Source: Coleophoma eucalyptorum
Lineage: Eukaryota > Ascomycota > Leotiomycetes > Helotiales > Dermateaceae
Assembly: GCA_026120035.1 (NCBI GenBank)
Contig: JALRME010000001.1
Span: 695,909-759,908 of the forward strand
Length of the DNA: 64,000 bases
Direction of reading: 5' to 3'
Each line of letters starts with the position of its first letter. The first letter of the stretch is position 1. Below are positions 35,316 through 45,773 of this stretch, one piece after another. Position numbers and translations under genes: made by a program. The notes under the pieces were generated by a model. The model searched no databases. It was not told the origin of the DNA and worked only from the letters and a program-made list of their open reading frames with translations.

Positions 35316-36237
35316 CTTCGTGGTCGGTCGTCTCAGTATCCACTACCAATTCCTTGAGAGTTCTCGAGTCGAATGGTGGTCTGATATTTGAGAATTCTGG
35401 AGTTTATACCTTTACATACATATCGTGGCGGCATCATGGCATGCGGCCCAATTGTACCGAATCTTTCCTCATGCAAACTTTAAAAGATAAGGAATCTGGA
35501 TCTGCTCTGGGACTGCATGTCATGTTCATGGGTATATGGTTCTTGGCCCAGTGCCACAGATAACACAAGCCGAGACTGTTACATGCTACCTCATGTACTA
35601 CTATATCTAAATCTTAGTCTAACCATGTCTCGTAATGGAAGATGCATGGTCGTTCATTCCAAACCCTTGGGATTCCAAATCAAGAGGCCCTCTAAAATTA
35701 CAAGCAAGCAACTAATCGCCGTCATTAGTGAACAAAAGAAGTTAACGATATCGGGAGTTGTTCCGCAGGCTTGCATGAAAACGTCAAGATAAGGGGACAG
35801 GCAGGGTACTGGTATGTATTGTTATCGCTAACTTCAGGGTCAGCGCGACGGGCAACATAGCCGATCTTTCTGGCACGGCTTGTTGCTTCCACCTCGCTTA
35901 TTTGTATGACAGCAACGACATGCCCATTTCACTTTATCTCTTTGCTTTCGGATCCCCGTCATTATCGTCCCTTGAATATGGTTGGTGCAGGTATCAAGGG
36001 TGGTGGGAATGGGTGCTTTAGAAACTGCTCTAGGATGTACCCGTTTGGGTGATTGGACAGGAAAGGTAACCTGTAAGCACAACGTCGAAGATTGACGTTG
36101 ACGTAGAGTCTGCTCAACAGTTGATACTTGTACATTCCAAAGTCCTGAAAAACTTCTATTACTTGATTCCTTATACATAATTACCTTCATATTCCATCAG
36201 TCCTTTTTCAAACTTCAAACGCGCCTGTATCTCCAAC
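35316..36237. promoter_or_regulatory. Divergent promoter region of permease and monooxygenase B
   Basis: About 920 bp between start codons at 35315 (minus) and 36238 (plus). Controls both genes if they are co-regulated. No coding signal: the minus-strand frame at 35840-36190 has no family resemblance. Confidence 0.55.
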
Positions 36238-38133
36238 ATGGCTCCCAAGAAGCGAATCCACCTCAACTTCTTTGAGACAGCATGTACAGGCAAGTGAAGC
36301 CTTCAAGGAGACTATAACTACACCACTAACCATGCTCAGGAAGTCACATGAGCGTAGGCATGTGGAAGTAAGCCAGCTAATCCTCAATTACGATTCTCCC
36401 AGAGAAACCAAAGTTAGCTCACCAGTTCAATCGCAGAGATCCAAAGGACAACTCCCGAGTAAAAGATCGACTCAGCTACTACATATGGCTGGCCAAGCTC
36501 GCTGAAAAGGGCAAAATCACATCTATCTTCTTCGCAGATACATATGCAGGTCACGAGACTTATGGCAATGACATGGCAGCGACTTTTCGTGGAGGTTCAC
36601 AGGTGGCACAGATGGATCCGGTAGTCTTTATCAGTGCTATGGCTGCTGTGACACAATCTGTAGCTTTTGGAGTCACGGGTTCAACAAGTTATATTACGCC
36701 TTATATCTTGGCTAGGACTGTAAGTACTTGATTTTGGAAACTGAGCGAGGTATGCTGATAATATTCTTCGTAGTGGAGCACCCTTGACCATGTCACCGAG
36801 GGTAGAATCGCTTGGAATGTAGTAACATCGTACTCAAACTCTGCTGCCAAAGCAATGGGGAAGGAAAGCGTGATGTCTCACGATGAACGATATGCTGGTA
36901 CCCTTCACCCCCTCCACCAAGATACCTTCCAAGCCTCAAGCAAAGCTAACAAATCTCAACCAGCGGCACATGAATACATGGATCTTGTCTACCAGATGTG
37001 GGAATCCAGCTGGGAAAACGGTGCTCAAGTTTGGGATGCCGAGAACGGGACGGCCTACGAGCCTTCCAAGATCCACAAGGTCGAGTTCTCCGGGAAATAC
37101 CACAAGATGAGCGGACGACACCAAACCCATCCTTCACCGCAACGCACCCCAGTAATCTTCCAAGCCGGCGCATCGAAGTCCGGGATCGAGTTCGCCGGCA
37201 AGCACGCCGAGGCGTTATACTGCGGCTCCCTCCTCCCACCATCCACAGCATCGTATGTCAAAGCTGTGCGCGCCGAGGCAGCAAAGAACGGGCGTGATCC
37301 ACGGAGCATTAAATTCTTCGCAGGAATCTCGCCGATCATTGGACGTACGATTGAAGAGGCACAGGAAAAGTATGAGGCGTGCAGGAAGAACATTGACATC
37401 GTGGGCGGCTTGGCTAAGTTTAGTGGGTATACAAATATCGATATGAGCCAATACCCGCTGGATGAACCGTTTGAATTCAAAGGTGGTCCCCAAGATAATA
37501 CGATTCAAGGCATTGTGAATAACTTCAAGGCTGGTTACTTGGACGACATACCGTGGACGCCGAGGCGATTAGGAGAGAAGATGGCTGTGAGTTGAAGTGC
37601 AATTTTGTCAACTCTTACGATTCTGGAGAGGTTACTAACACGGTTGATATCATAGTTTGGTGGTCTCTACCCCATGCCTGTTGGAACAGCCTCAATGGTT
37701 GCGGATGTGTTTGAGAAATGGGTTGAAGAAGCTGATATTGATGGCTTCAACATGGCTTGTAAGACTGGATTTTTATCTATTAATTCGATCAATCCGCGCC
37801 GAAACGAATCCATTTTAATCTTTTTTCATAGATGTATCCAACCCCGACAGCTACGAAACGGCAGTTGAGCTTCTAGTCCCAGAGTTACAACGTCGCGGTT
37901 TGATGTGGGAGGATTATGAAGCACCGGGTGGAACATTTCGAGAGAACTTATATGGGCAAAAGGGGGAACCATATCTGCCGGATCATCATCCAGGTAGCGC
38001 ATACAAGTGGAATGCCACAAAGGAGCAGAAGCCCGAAGAGATTCCGGGAGAATCCAAAGACCTGGAAATTAGAGGTGCTGATATCAAGGAAAGTGCACTT
38101 GAAAACATGGTGGAGGTCACTGCCAGTGCGTAG
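36238..38133 (+). CDS. NtaA/DszA-type FMN-dependent monooxygenase (copy B)
   Basis: Paralogue of copy A. Seven exons close in phase: 36238-36289, 36340-36367, 36437-36719, 36774-36897, 36964-37586, 37656-37758 and 37832-38133, about 504 residues. Family segments: IHLNFFETACTGSHMSVGMW, LAEKGKITSIFFADTYAGHE, VTGSTSYITP, STLDHVTEGRIAWNVVTSYS, GRHQTHPSPQRTPVIFQAG and YPMPVGTASMVADVFEKWV. Compared with copy A it lacks the Pro/Ala-rich leader. Intron 1 (36290-36339) starts with GC (GCAAGT). Exon 2 is only 28 nt. Intron 4 (36898-36963) is 66 nt, a multiple of three and stop-free, so retention would add 22 residues in frame. The intron positions differ from copy A, arguing against a recent duplication. 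Function is presumed oxidation of a compound imported by the adjacent permease. Confidence 0.9.
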
Positions 38134-38457
38134 GGGGCTATGGGGATTGCACCTTTTTATTGACTATTCATTAAGTAATCTTGAGTTGACAAAGAATTAT
38201 TCGCTTTGATGAGTGACTCTGAACATCTTATTTATCTTAGACAAAGCAATCTAGTTACATAAAACTCGATAATAGACGATTCCACTTTTCGGCTAGTATG
38301 TGAAATCATGTCAGTTCGTTCAAAGATTGATCATGACTCCAAAGCTTGATCATACTAGAATATTCAGTACGCAATCTTCTTTACAGGTTTGATAATACAC
38401 CCATAGCTCACAATACCCGTAAATCTTCAAGATTTTCCATAGTAATGTTCGTGGAAA
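38134..38457. other. Convergent 3' region between monooxygenase B and unknown gene
   Basis: About 320 bp, AT-rich, presumed 3' UTRs; nothing else recognised. Confidence 0.45.
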
Positions 38458-41400
38458 TTACCAGTATTGGACTTGTGCTTGTTGAGGTACGAATTCGCCG
38501 ACCGTAGAATGATTAGGACGGGCTTCTAGTACATTTTCATACCCGTTATCGTTCCAGTAGCCTACACCATCCATCTGCTTGATCATGTTAAGAGCTGTAG
38601 TGATGATATCTGAGGCAACATTCTCATTCTCCAAAATTGCTACAGTCCAGTCTACTTCCTCGCCAAGCTCGAGCTTCAAGTTTTGTTTGAAAGCCCTATC
38701 AGCGATGGCTGAAGAAACACTAATTTCATGCCATTTCGAGAAATCACCGCGATTGAGTGGTAGGGTTTGAGTTCGATACTCTTGCATGTCCCCGTTCTGA
38801 CGAGTCTCCAATTGATAGTCTTCTATATCCGTGATATGTAGAATGGATCTCTTTTCGTTATTAGTATAATAGTGGACGCGGCGAACACGAAGATTATAAC
38901 CGGCCGAAAACTTTGGCGAGATTGGAGTCTGGAAGCTAAGCTCGAGCTGCTGATTAGGTCTTAAATATATCAGCTACAGCCACTGCGATTTTGAATAGGA
39001 TATGACTTACATGACTACCAGAGACTCCATGATACTTTTTGCAAATTGATTGTACTCTTTTTCAAGATTGGGTTTGAAACCTTCAGCTATCAGACAAGCA
39101 TCCCAGTCTCTCTGGGTACAATGAAGGTACATCGAACCAATATCCTTCTTGGCTTTGAAAACATAAGTGAACTTTTCTGCATGAATTTGAAGAATGTATT
39201 GACAATCAAATCCATCTTCGTTGGCATTGAATTCAATGTCATAGAACACATCCCAATCGAAATGGTTTGGTTCCCACATTCTACTGCCATCCGCATTCCG
39301 CAAATCAACGATGTATTTCATATCGGCTGGGAGGGTTGACAATAACCGAGTGAAATTTAACCATGGGCCAGTGTTAACATCTTGAATTTGCTTATTGAGC
39401 ATCCCTTTCAATTCCTCGCATTCAATTGAGTAAGACTTCTCATCTGATACAAGATGCTTTGCAAACCCTCTCAAAACGATGCGACCGAGCCTTGCTTTAA
39501 AGTCAACCTCTCCTTGGAAACCCCGAAGTCTCTCAAGTATCCTGTAGAAATCGGCTTTTGAAACCGAATCAAATTCTGGCTGAGGAGCAAGTGGTTGAAG
39601 CCAGTCTCGACTCTTTGGAAATTCATTCTTACCGTCCGCTTCCAGACAAATCTTTGATACTTTCTGGTTCATTGTATTGTAAAATATTCGAGTAGCAACT
39701 TCACTTGTCTTTTGTATTCTATCGTCCTTATTTGGCTCTCGAATCGGCTCTAAGGCACCTATGAGATTCATTGATGAGGTGTTGTCGTTAGGTCCTGTAT
39801 TGAAAAATTCCGATAGTAGGTCTCCATCGAGGCAATGCCCCGGTTGATGACTTTGAGGGTGTATGTTCTGTGGTGGTTGACCTACTACTTCAGACGTTGT
39901 AGTAGTAGGTTGGACCGGGACCTGGTGAATAGGACGAATCATTGCTGTTCTCGTGGTGGATGACATGGTATCATGCACAGCGGGGACAATCTTCTTAGTT
40001 GCCATTTTGACAACTATTGTAGGTAATGGAGGATATTCGGTGATATTTGATGAATGAGCGCCAGACTTGGAAGTGTTCTTCGTCAGTCTGCTCATAGTGG
40101 TTGCATGCATAGAAGATGTCGAACTCTTAACTGGGACATCTCCGAGACCTCTTATTGATGCCAGCTTAGCATCTTGATTTTCAGCTATTGCTGAGTGCCG
40201 TTTAACAGCCAACGTAGGCCGTTCAATAGATGGTGAAAAATTGGTTTGAGGGATTGTCGTGATTGTTTTATGTGTTGCTTGTGATAACGATGGCGGTGCA
40301 AGCATGGTTCGTTTACGTGGTTGGACAAGAGTCCCTGCCGTAGAAACTGGAAGCTCCGCATAGTTATCCCAAGACGTCCTGGGCTGTTTTGGAAATTTTT
40401 CTAGTGCTACTATGGATGTAAAGAGTCAGGAAATAGATCTCATGAAATTCCAGCTTATGTAGCAAATACTAGATACCTACCATTCTCACTGACTGAAACT
40501 TCATTGCCACCCAAAGGACGGTCTCGACCATTTCTTAGCGCCTTTATGACGATAGATTCTTCAGGCATTTGCTTCGGGGCCTCAATAACTTCTGGGCCAG
40601 AAGGACCGGCTGGAATGGTTTGAGCCCATTGCTCAATGCGGTTGGCTTGACTCGAAGTCGAAGTACTCGGTTCATTCGTGTGTACATTCTTCATGGGGTG
40701 GTTTAAGTCCGGGCTTGCAGATTCTGGATTCTCATTTTCTGCTGTCTCAGGATTATCGAGATCAAGCTTTGGTTCTCCTCTCTTAGAAAACATGAAAGTT
40801 TTCCATATTTTGAGTATCGAAGCCCGTTGATTCTCTGGAACTGCCGGACGAAATTTCGAGAATCCTGTGGGGACATAAATCGTTCTTAGCGGGTCAAACG
40901 TGCAACAGATGACAGCATATGACTTCTTCAACTTCTTGTAGTCAAGTCTCAAGATTTCAGGTAGCAAGGACTCCTTCAAAGTATCGATAAGCGTCGTCAC
41001 ATATCGCTTCCCTCCTTTGATTTTGGTGATAGGTTTCAAGGCAACTTGTACATTCCCTAGAACTTCTGTGTAAAAGTGGTGACTGACAAGTGAAATGCCG
41101 TTACCCTGATTCGAATTTATGGTCAGCATACTGTAGCAAAGACGTCAACAGAAGCTCACATGGAATTTCCGGATGTTTTCGAGTTTGTAAATTGCTGAGC
41201 GAAGTGATTGCTCGGTATTAGCGCCGACAAAAACTCTATGCTCGACAGAATCCTTTATCAGCTTGCAGCTGGTAGATTCTATAAGCTGCTGAAGCGTTGA
41301 ATCAGGGATGGTAAGGTCCAGACTCATATTGGGATCTTCATAATTCCATATATCCTTAAACTTGAAATTTCGAATAGCCTCCGGAATATCTTGGCATGTC

Positions 41401-42033
41401 GTAGCTGTTGCAGGCGTAGTTTCACCTGCATCTTCTTCAAATTTCCCTTTTTGACCTAACTTTGGTCTTCGCTTCAACCGCTTGCTCTTCTGTTAAACAT
41501 GAGATCAATCTTCTTTAAACTCGCAGCTAATATTGAACCTAGCATCACTTACCAATGGTGCATCTTCATCTTCGTCATCGTCGCTGTCATCTGTCAAATC
41601 TAGTCCAAATTCATTTGCCCTATTGTCAATCAAGTGCTGTTCTTTGTTGATCAGACCAACGAGAGCCTTATGAATCACGCTGTACACAAAGTCGGCCTGA
41701 GCTTTAGGGCAATGAACAACAAAACTACACTCGACATCATTGTAAATTATCCGAGTCCTCTGGCGGATTCAAATTAGCTGTAAATCTAACATAAATTGAA
41801 TTTCTCAAGAACTTGTCCCCGCTTTGCTTTAGATGTTTGGTAGATAATATAGGGGTGATTGTGCAGGGGATGATAAATAGAAAGGGTGAACTTACAACAT
41901 GCAGATTGCGGAGTGCCAACTCTTTGTGAATTTCTCTCTTCACGTCTATTTGACCTTCTTTCAAGATCAAATACTCACTAGTGATTACCAGGGTAATTTG
42001 GTCAGCTCCTGACTCAGGTATCATGCTGGACAT
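38458..42033 (-). CDS. Large unrecognised fungal protein
   Basis: I do not recognise this gene. Several long open exons on the minus strand join into one product of roughly 950-1000 residues starting MSSMIPESGADQ at 42033 and ending QQAQVQYW at 38458. Supported exon segments: about 42033-41896, about 41762-41530, about 41478-41146, about 41125-40479 and about 40410-39010, then about 38955-38458; exon edges are approximate. The N-terminal 200 residues hold two repeated-looking alpha/beta segments (TLVITSEYLILKEGQIDVKR and DSTLQQLIESTSCKLIKDSV followed by EHRVFVGANTEQSLRSAIYK), faintly like KH-type or other small nucleic-acid-binding modules; that is a guess. A middle acidic stretch (DDSDDDEDED), a long Ser/Thr/Pro-rich linker at about 400-560 and an ordered C-terminal domain follow. 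No membrane segment was seen. Confidence 0.7.
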
Positions 42034-43446
42034 CGCTTAAGACTTGGTCTTTCTTGGAATAGCTGAGTATGGGTTCTAAGCCTGTAAGCATTTGTGCACA
42101 TAAAATAAAAAAGCGGGAATATAATACTTTGAACTTCTTGGCTAAAAAGATTTACAGCTAGTTCTAAGTAAAATGTTGTGAGGTGCTGAAGGTGAGGTGT
42201 TTATGATTGTGGATTTTACGTTTCTGTGTGATTTGTGCCAGTCCTTCTCTGGTAGCAGCAAACAGCTACAACGTACTGGATAGGTAATATGGAGAAGGGC
42301 GTCTTGCCTACAATCCACGAACCGCTGAAGGGAGTCGGGGTAGCCAGGGGGGATGTAGCTCCACAGGTTTTCTACAGCCACAGCCGGCCGATAACCGCAA
42401 GACTTCGAGGTCCACGAATAATCTATCAACAATATGGCAGATGAAACTTGCAGCTGATCAGTCCCACAGTACGCGTAGCAAGAGGAAGGAGCTTACCCAG
42501 AGAGATCTCGTCATTGCAGGACGTTGTCGTTCGGAATAAACGCAGGAGAAGCTGGTTTAAAAGGAATTGTGTGTTGATTAAGAAGCAAACAAAGCTCTGC
42601 GGGAAAGTTGCAGGGGACACTAGCATCAACCTGCTAGATCCTTCTAAATCGAGAGAAGACTAGCTAATGATAAGGCGGCATAGCAGTCTAAGATTCTATT
42701 TCTAATACTCTACCCACAGAATACTGCAAAATTTGTATACAGAAGGTAAATTGTATCAAGCGATCAAGTCAAGCCGATGAAATAAAGCGACTAATTCCCT
42801 TGTTCATGTTGCCGAAATCTTCTAAGCCGATATAGAATCGAACCTTGAGAGTATACGTACAATGAAGTTATTAAGGCAAATGACGCAGAGGAATTTTAGA
42901 AGACCTTCCCGTTATATCAGAATCGTGCAAATGCAAACGCAAGATGTACCGCCAAGTGAGCGCATCAGTGTGCCTACATGGACTGGGTATTTGTGATTAA
43001 TAGTGGTTCTTCCATCACTTATCTCAACATGCATCACAAATTAGGAGACATTAGGTATTCAAGGTGTGCTCATTGAGCAGTACACTTTGCCAGATTGCAG
43101 CTGGAATGTTTCAAGGCACTGTAGTTGACCCCATCTTCTAATCAGTACCTACAAGCAAGAAAGACGACCTGCTTTGTTTATGTAGCATGCGGCTCATAGC
43201 ATATGTGAAAATGGCTGTGAGTGTAAAGAAATGGCAAATATAACTATGTAAGCAATGCAGATGTCTCAGGTGTCTTATGATGCTTGGTAATTGCGATTAT
43301 CTGCTATGACCAGAGGCTCTTCGCTCTCAAAATAATAGTGGTCAACAAATAGAATGATTATACAGGAAACCTCATGCGTTAGATTTTGGAATAGTCTCTA
43401 ATAACTGTTCCCGCCACCTTCAGAGCAAATTTAACTTCTTCCACAA
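42034..43446. other. Gene-free stretch, about 1.4 kb
   Basis: Upstream of the unknown gene and downstream of NOP12. Overlapping short frames at 42142-42663 on both strands have no family resemblance. AT-rich from about 42700 to 43400. No tRNA was found. Confidence 0.45.
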
Positions 43447-45347
43447 TTATTTTCTACCACCACTTTTTTTCCATTCCGAGGCTCTGTTGCTGCTTCTCGT
43501 CCGTGGCTTGCCCTTCTTCTTTCCACCGCCACCACCCATCTTCAGATCTCTGGGCTTTCCAGAGTTGGCAGAGGCTCTATGGCCCTCAAAGACGATTGCT
43601 TCAGGTGTCTTGAGCCCTTCCATCCCCTTCCTCTCCCCGTTCTGATGCGGGACTCGGTCTCGCTGCTTTGCATCCATGCTATCACGCTTTCTGAATTGTG
43701 CCGCGCCTGCGCGACCTAGAAGCTTACTAGCACGGCCATGTAATGAAGCTTCCTGCGAAGTCATCTTGGGATTGTAGATAGGTGTTTTGTTGGCATTGCC
43801 GGATCCACTGGCGATTGGTCGTTGTGGTTTTGAGTGCTGAGATGCAAGAGCTGTCTTCTTAACAGCTTTGGCACGAACAACGCGAAGTACTCGCGGGAGC
43901 ATAGGAGGGTACTTCTTTTCGTTGAAAAGTAGCGCTGCCTCCACCGAGTTCGCATCCTATACCATCGTTAGCATTTACCAAAATCCATAGACTTGGAGCA
44001 CATACATGGAACTGAACGTAAGCAAATCCCTTTCCAACACGAGTCTTCTCATCACGAACCACTCGGACACTCTCGACCGTTCCAGCCTTGCCAAACTGCC
44101 TCCATAGACCCTCCTCGATATCAGACGGGATTTTGGAGCGCTTTCTCTCATTCTCTCCTCCTTGATCTAGCAGACTCTCGTCATCAACGAATCCCAAGTT
44201 GCCAACAAACACGCATCGGCGATGGTCAGTTTTTGCAGGATGTGCAACACCATCAACTCGAAGATGACGATCAAGTACTATTGTGCCATTCAATCGCTTG
44301 GCAGCTTCCCTTGCCGCAAACGCTGTTGAATATACAACATAGGCGTTTGTACTTTTCGTTGTGGCATCCATCAACTCTTTCTTAGCAAAAGCTGCCTTCT
44401 TTGGCAGCTTTGCTCCAGCATAAGCAGTAGATCTGAATCGCAAGGATTCGACCTTGTGCTTTGGCTTACCCTCTGGTGGATCTGGAAGAGATTCAAGGAA
44501 AGATCCCATATGCGCAAGCAATGTCTTCTTCGCTGACTTGGAAGAGATTGCGAGAGTCGATACATTGGCGAGGAAAACTGTTCGCGAGGCCTTCTCGAGT
44601 TCAATGGCGTCCTTACTAGGGGCTAGAGACTCGTGCATAGGTACGTCAGTCGGAGCGGTGCGTTGAGCTGCCGTCTCAGAGTCACTATCCTCCTCTGAAG
44701 CCTCATCATCACTGGATTGCTCATCAGCCTCCTCTGTAATGTCCGAGCCTTTCTCTGCTATCACTTTCTGGCGTTTCTGTCGCCTTTCCGCCTTTCGCTC
44801 TTCTTCCTCTCTCTCTTCCTCCTTGGCCAATTTTTGCAAGTATTTCCCCTCCAAGTCATCTTCGTCCTTGTTACGCTTCCGCTTTCTTTCGGGCTTATTG
44901 TTTGATGCTTCGATGAGTTTGTCAAGTTGAGGTTCTTCCGTTGAGCCCTCTGACATATCAACATCTCCAAGGGCATCCGCATCCTCTAGATCACCATCCA
45001 CGCTACTCAATTCCTCGTCATCGCCCTCAGATTCAACATCATCCTCCTCTTCCTCGTCTTCCTCATCAGATTCTTCTTCCTTGGCCCTTTGCTTAACTGG
45101 AGGCAGTTCAGAGTATCGAGATTTTGGGGGTGCAATAACTGGTCCGGCCTGTAGGATATTAGCATACTTTTGGGGGTGCATTAAGTAGCAGCACAGTGTG
45201 TGATTGACTTACACTGGCTGCGAAAAGCGAGGCCAAGGCTGGGTCAACGGTCTTATCGTCGGCCAAGAAAGACTTGGTAGAATTTTTTTCTGGGCCGTCA
45301 GCTGCTACGGAGTCTGTCCCATGCTCTTTGCGACTTCTTTTGCCCAT
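43447..45347 (-). CDS. NOP12: Nucleolar RNA-binding protein Nop12
   Basis: Nop12 takes part in pre-25S rRNA processing in the nucleolus. Three exons close in phase: 45347-45213, 45148-44006 and 43956-43447, about 595 residues. The N-terminus is MGKRSRKEHG..., followed by a long acidic region (EEESDEEDEEEEDD) and a basic Lys/Arg/Glu segment rich in coiled-coil heptads. Two RRM domains follow: RRM1 with TVFLANVS (RNP2) and a NAYVVYSTAFAAREAAKRLNG RNP1-like strand, RRM2 with CVFVGNLGF and GKGFAYVQF (RNP1) split by the last intron. The C-terminal tail is basic (GGGGGKKKGKPRTRSSN). It is divergent from the Sds3/Dep1 gene, 426 bp apart. Family assignment is strong. Confidence 0.92.
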
Positions 45348-45773
45348 TTTGAAAGAGATGCAGAAGTTGTAGAAGCTGATGCTGTATAGTCAGTCTGTCT
45401 TGAAGCGGCAGGTTCTTTCTGCCAAAAAAATCATCGATAAGAACTAGCTCGGCCGATATCCTTGTTGGAGCTAAGCCCGTTCTGTCGAGTGACCCCGTCC
45501 CATGAAAGCATTTCGAATCGTTCCCATCGTCACAACACAACTCCGAGTCGCACTTTTAAAGCCCACGCACAGCTGCAAAGCACATGTTCTAACCTCGCAT
45601 ACCCTCAAACAATCCGAAAATAGCCTCAGAAAGCTTCACAATCTTGCATACCTCTCTATCCAGTGCTGATCGCGGATCTTGCACCCGCCGACCAAATCGC
45701 AGCAGAAACACGCGGGTTATGTGAAAACCACTGTGGCTTCACGCACGACAGGTCCAGATCTACTTCCCGCAGT
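45348..45773. promoter_or_regulatory. Divergent promoter of NOP12 and Sds3/Dep1 gene
   Basis: 426 bp between start codons at 45347 (minus) and 45774 (plus). Must contain both promoters. The open frame that reaches 45663 on the plus strand lacks an ATG before 45774. Confidence 0.55.

Noticed and set aside
42830..42860. Sequence resembling a tRNA B box on the minus strand
   Set aside because: No matching A box and no clover-leaf arms around it.
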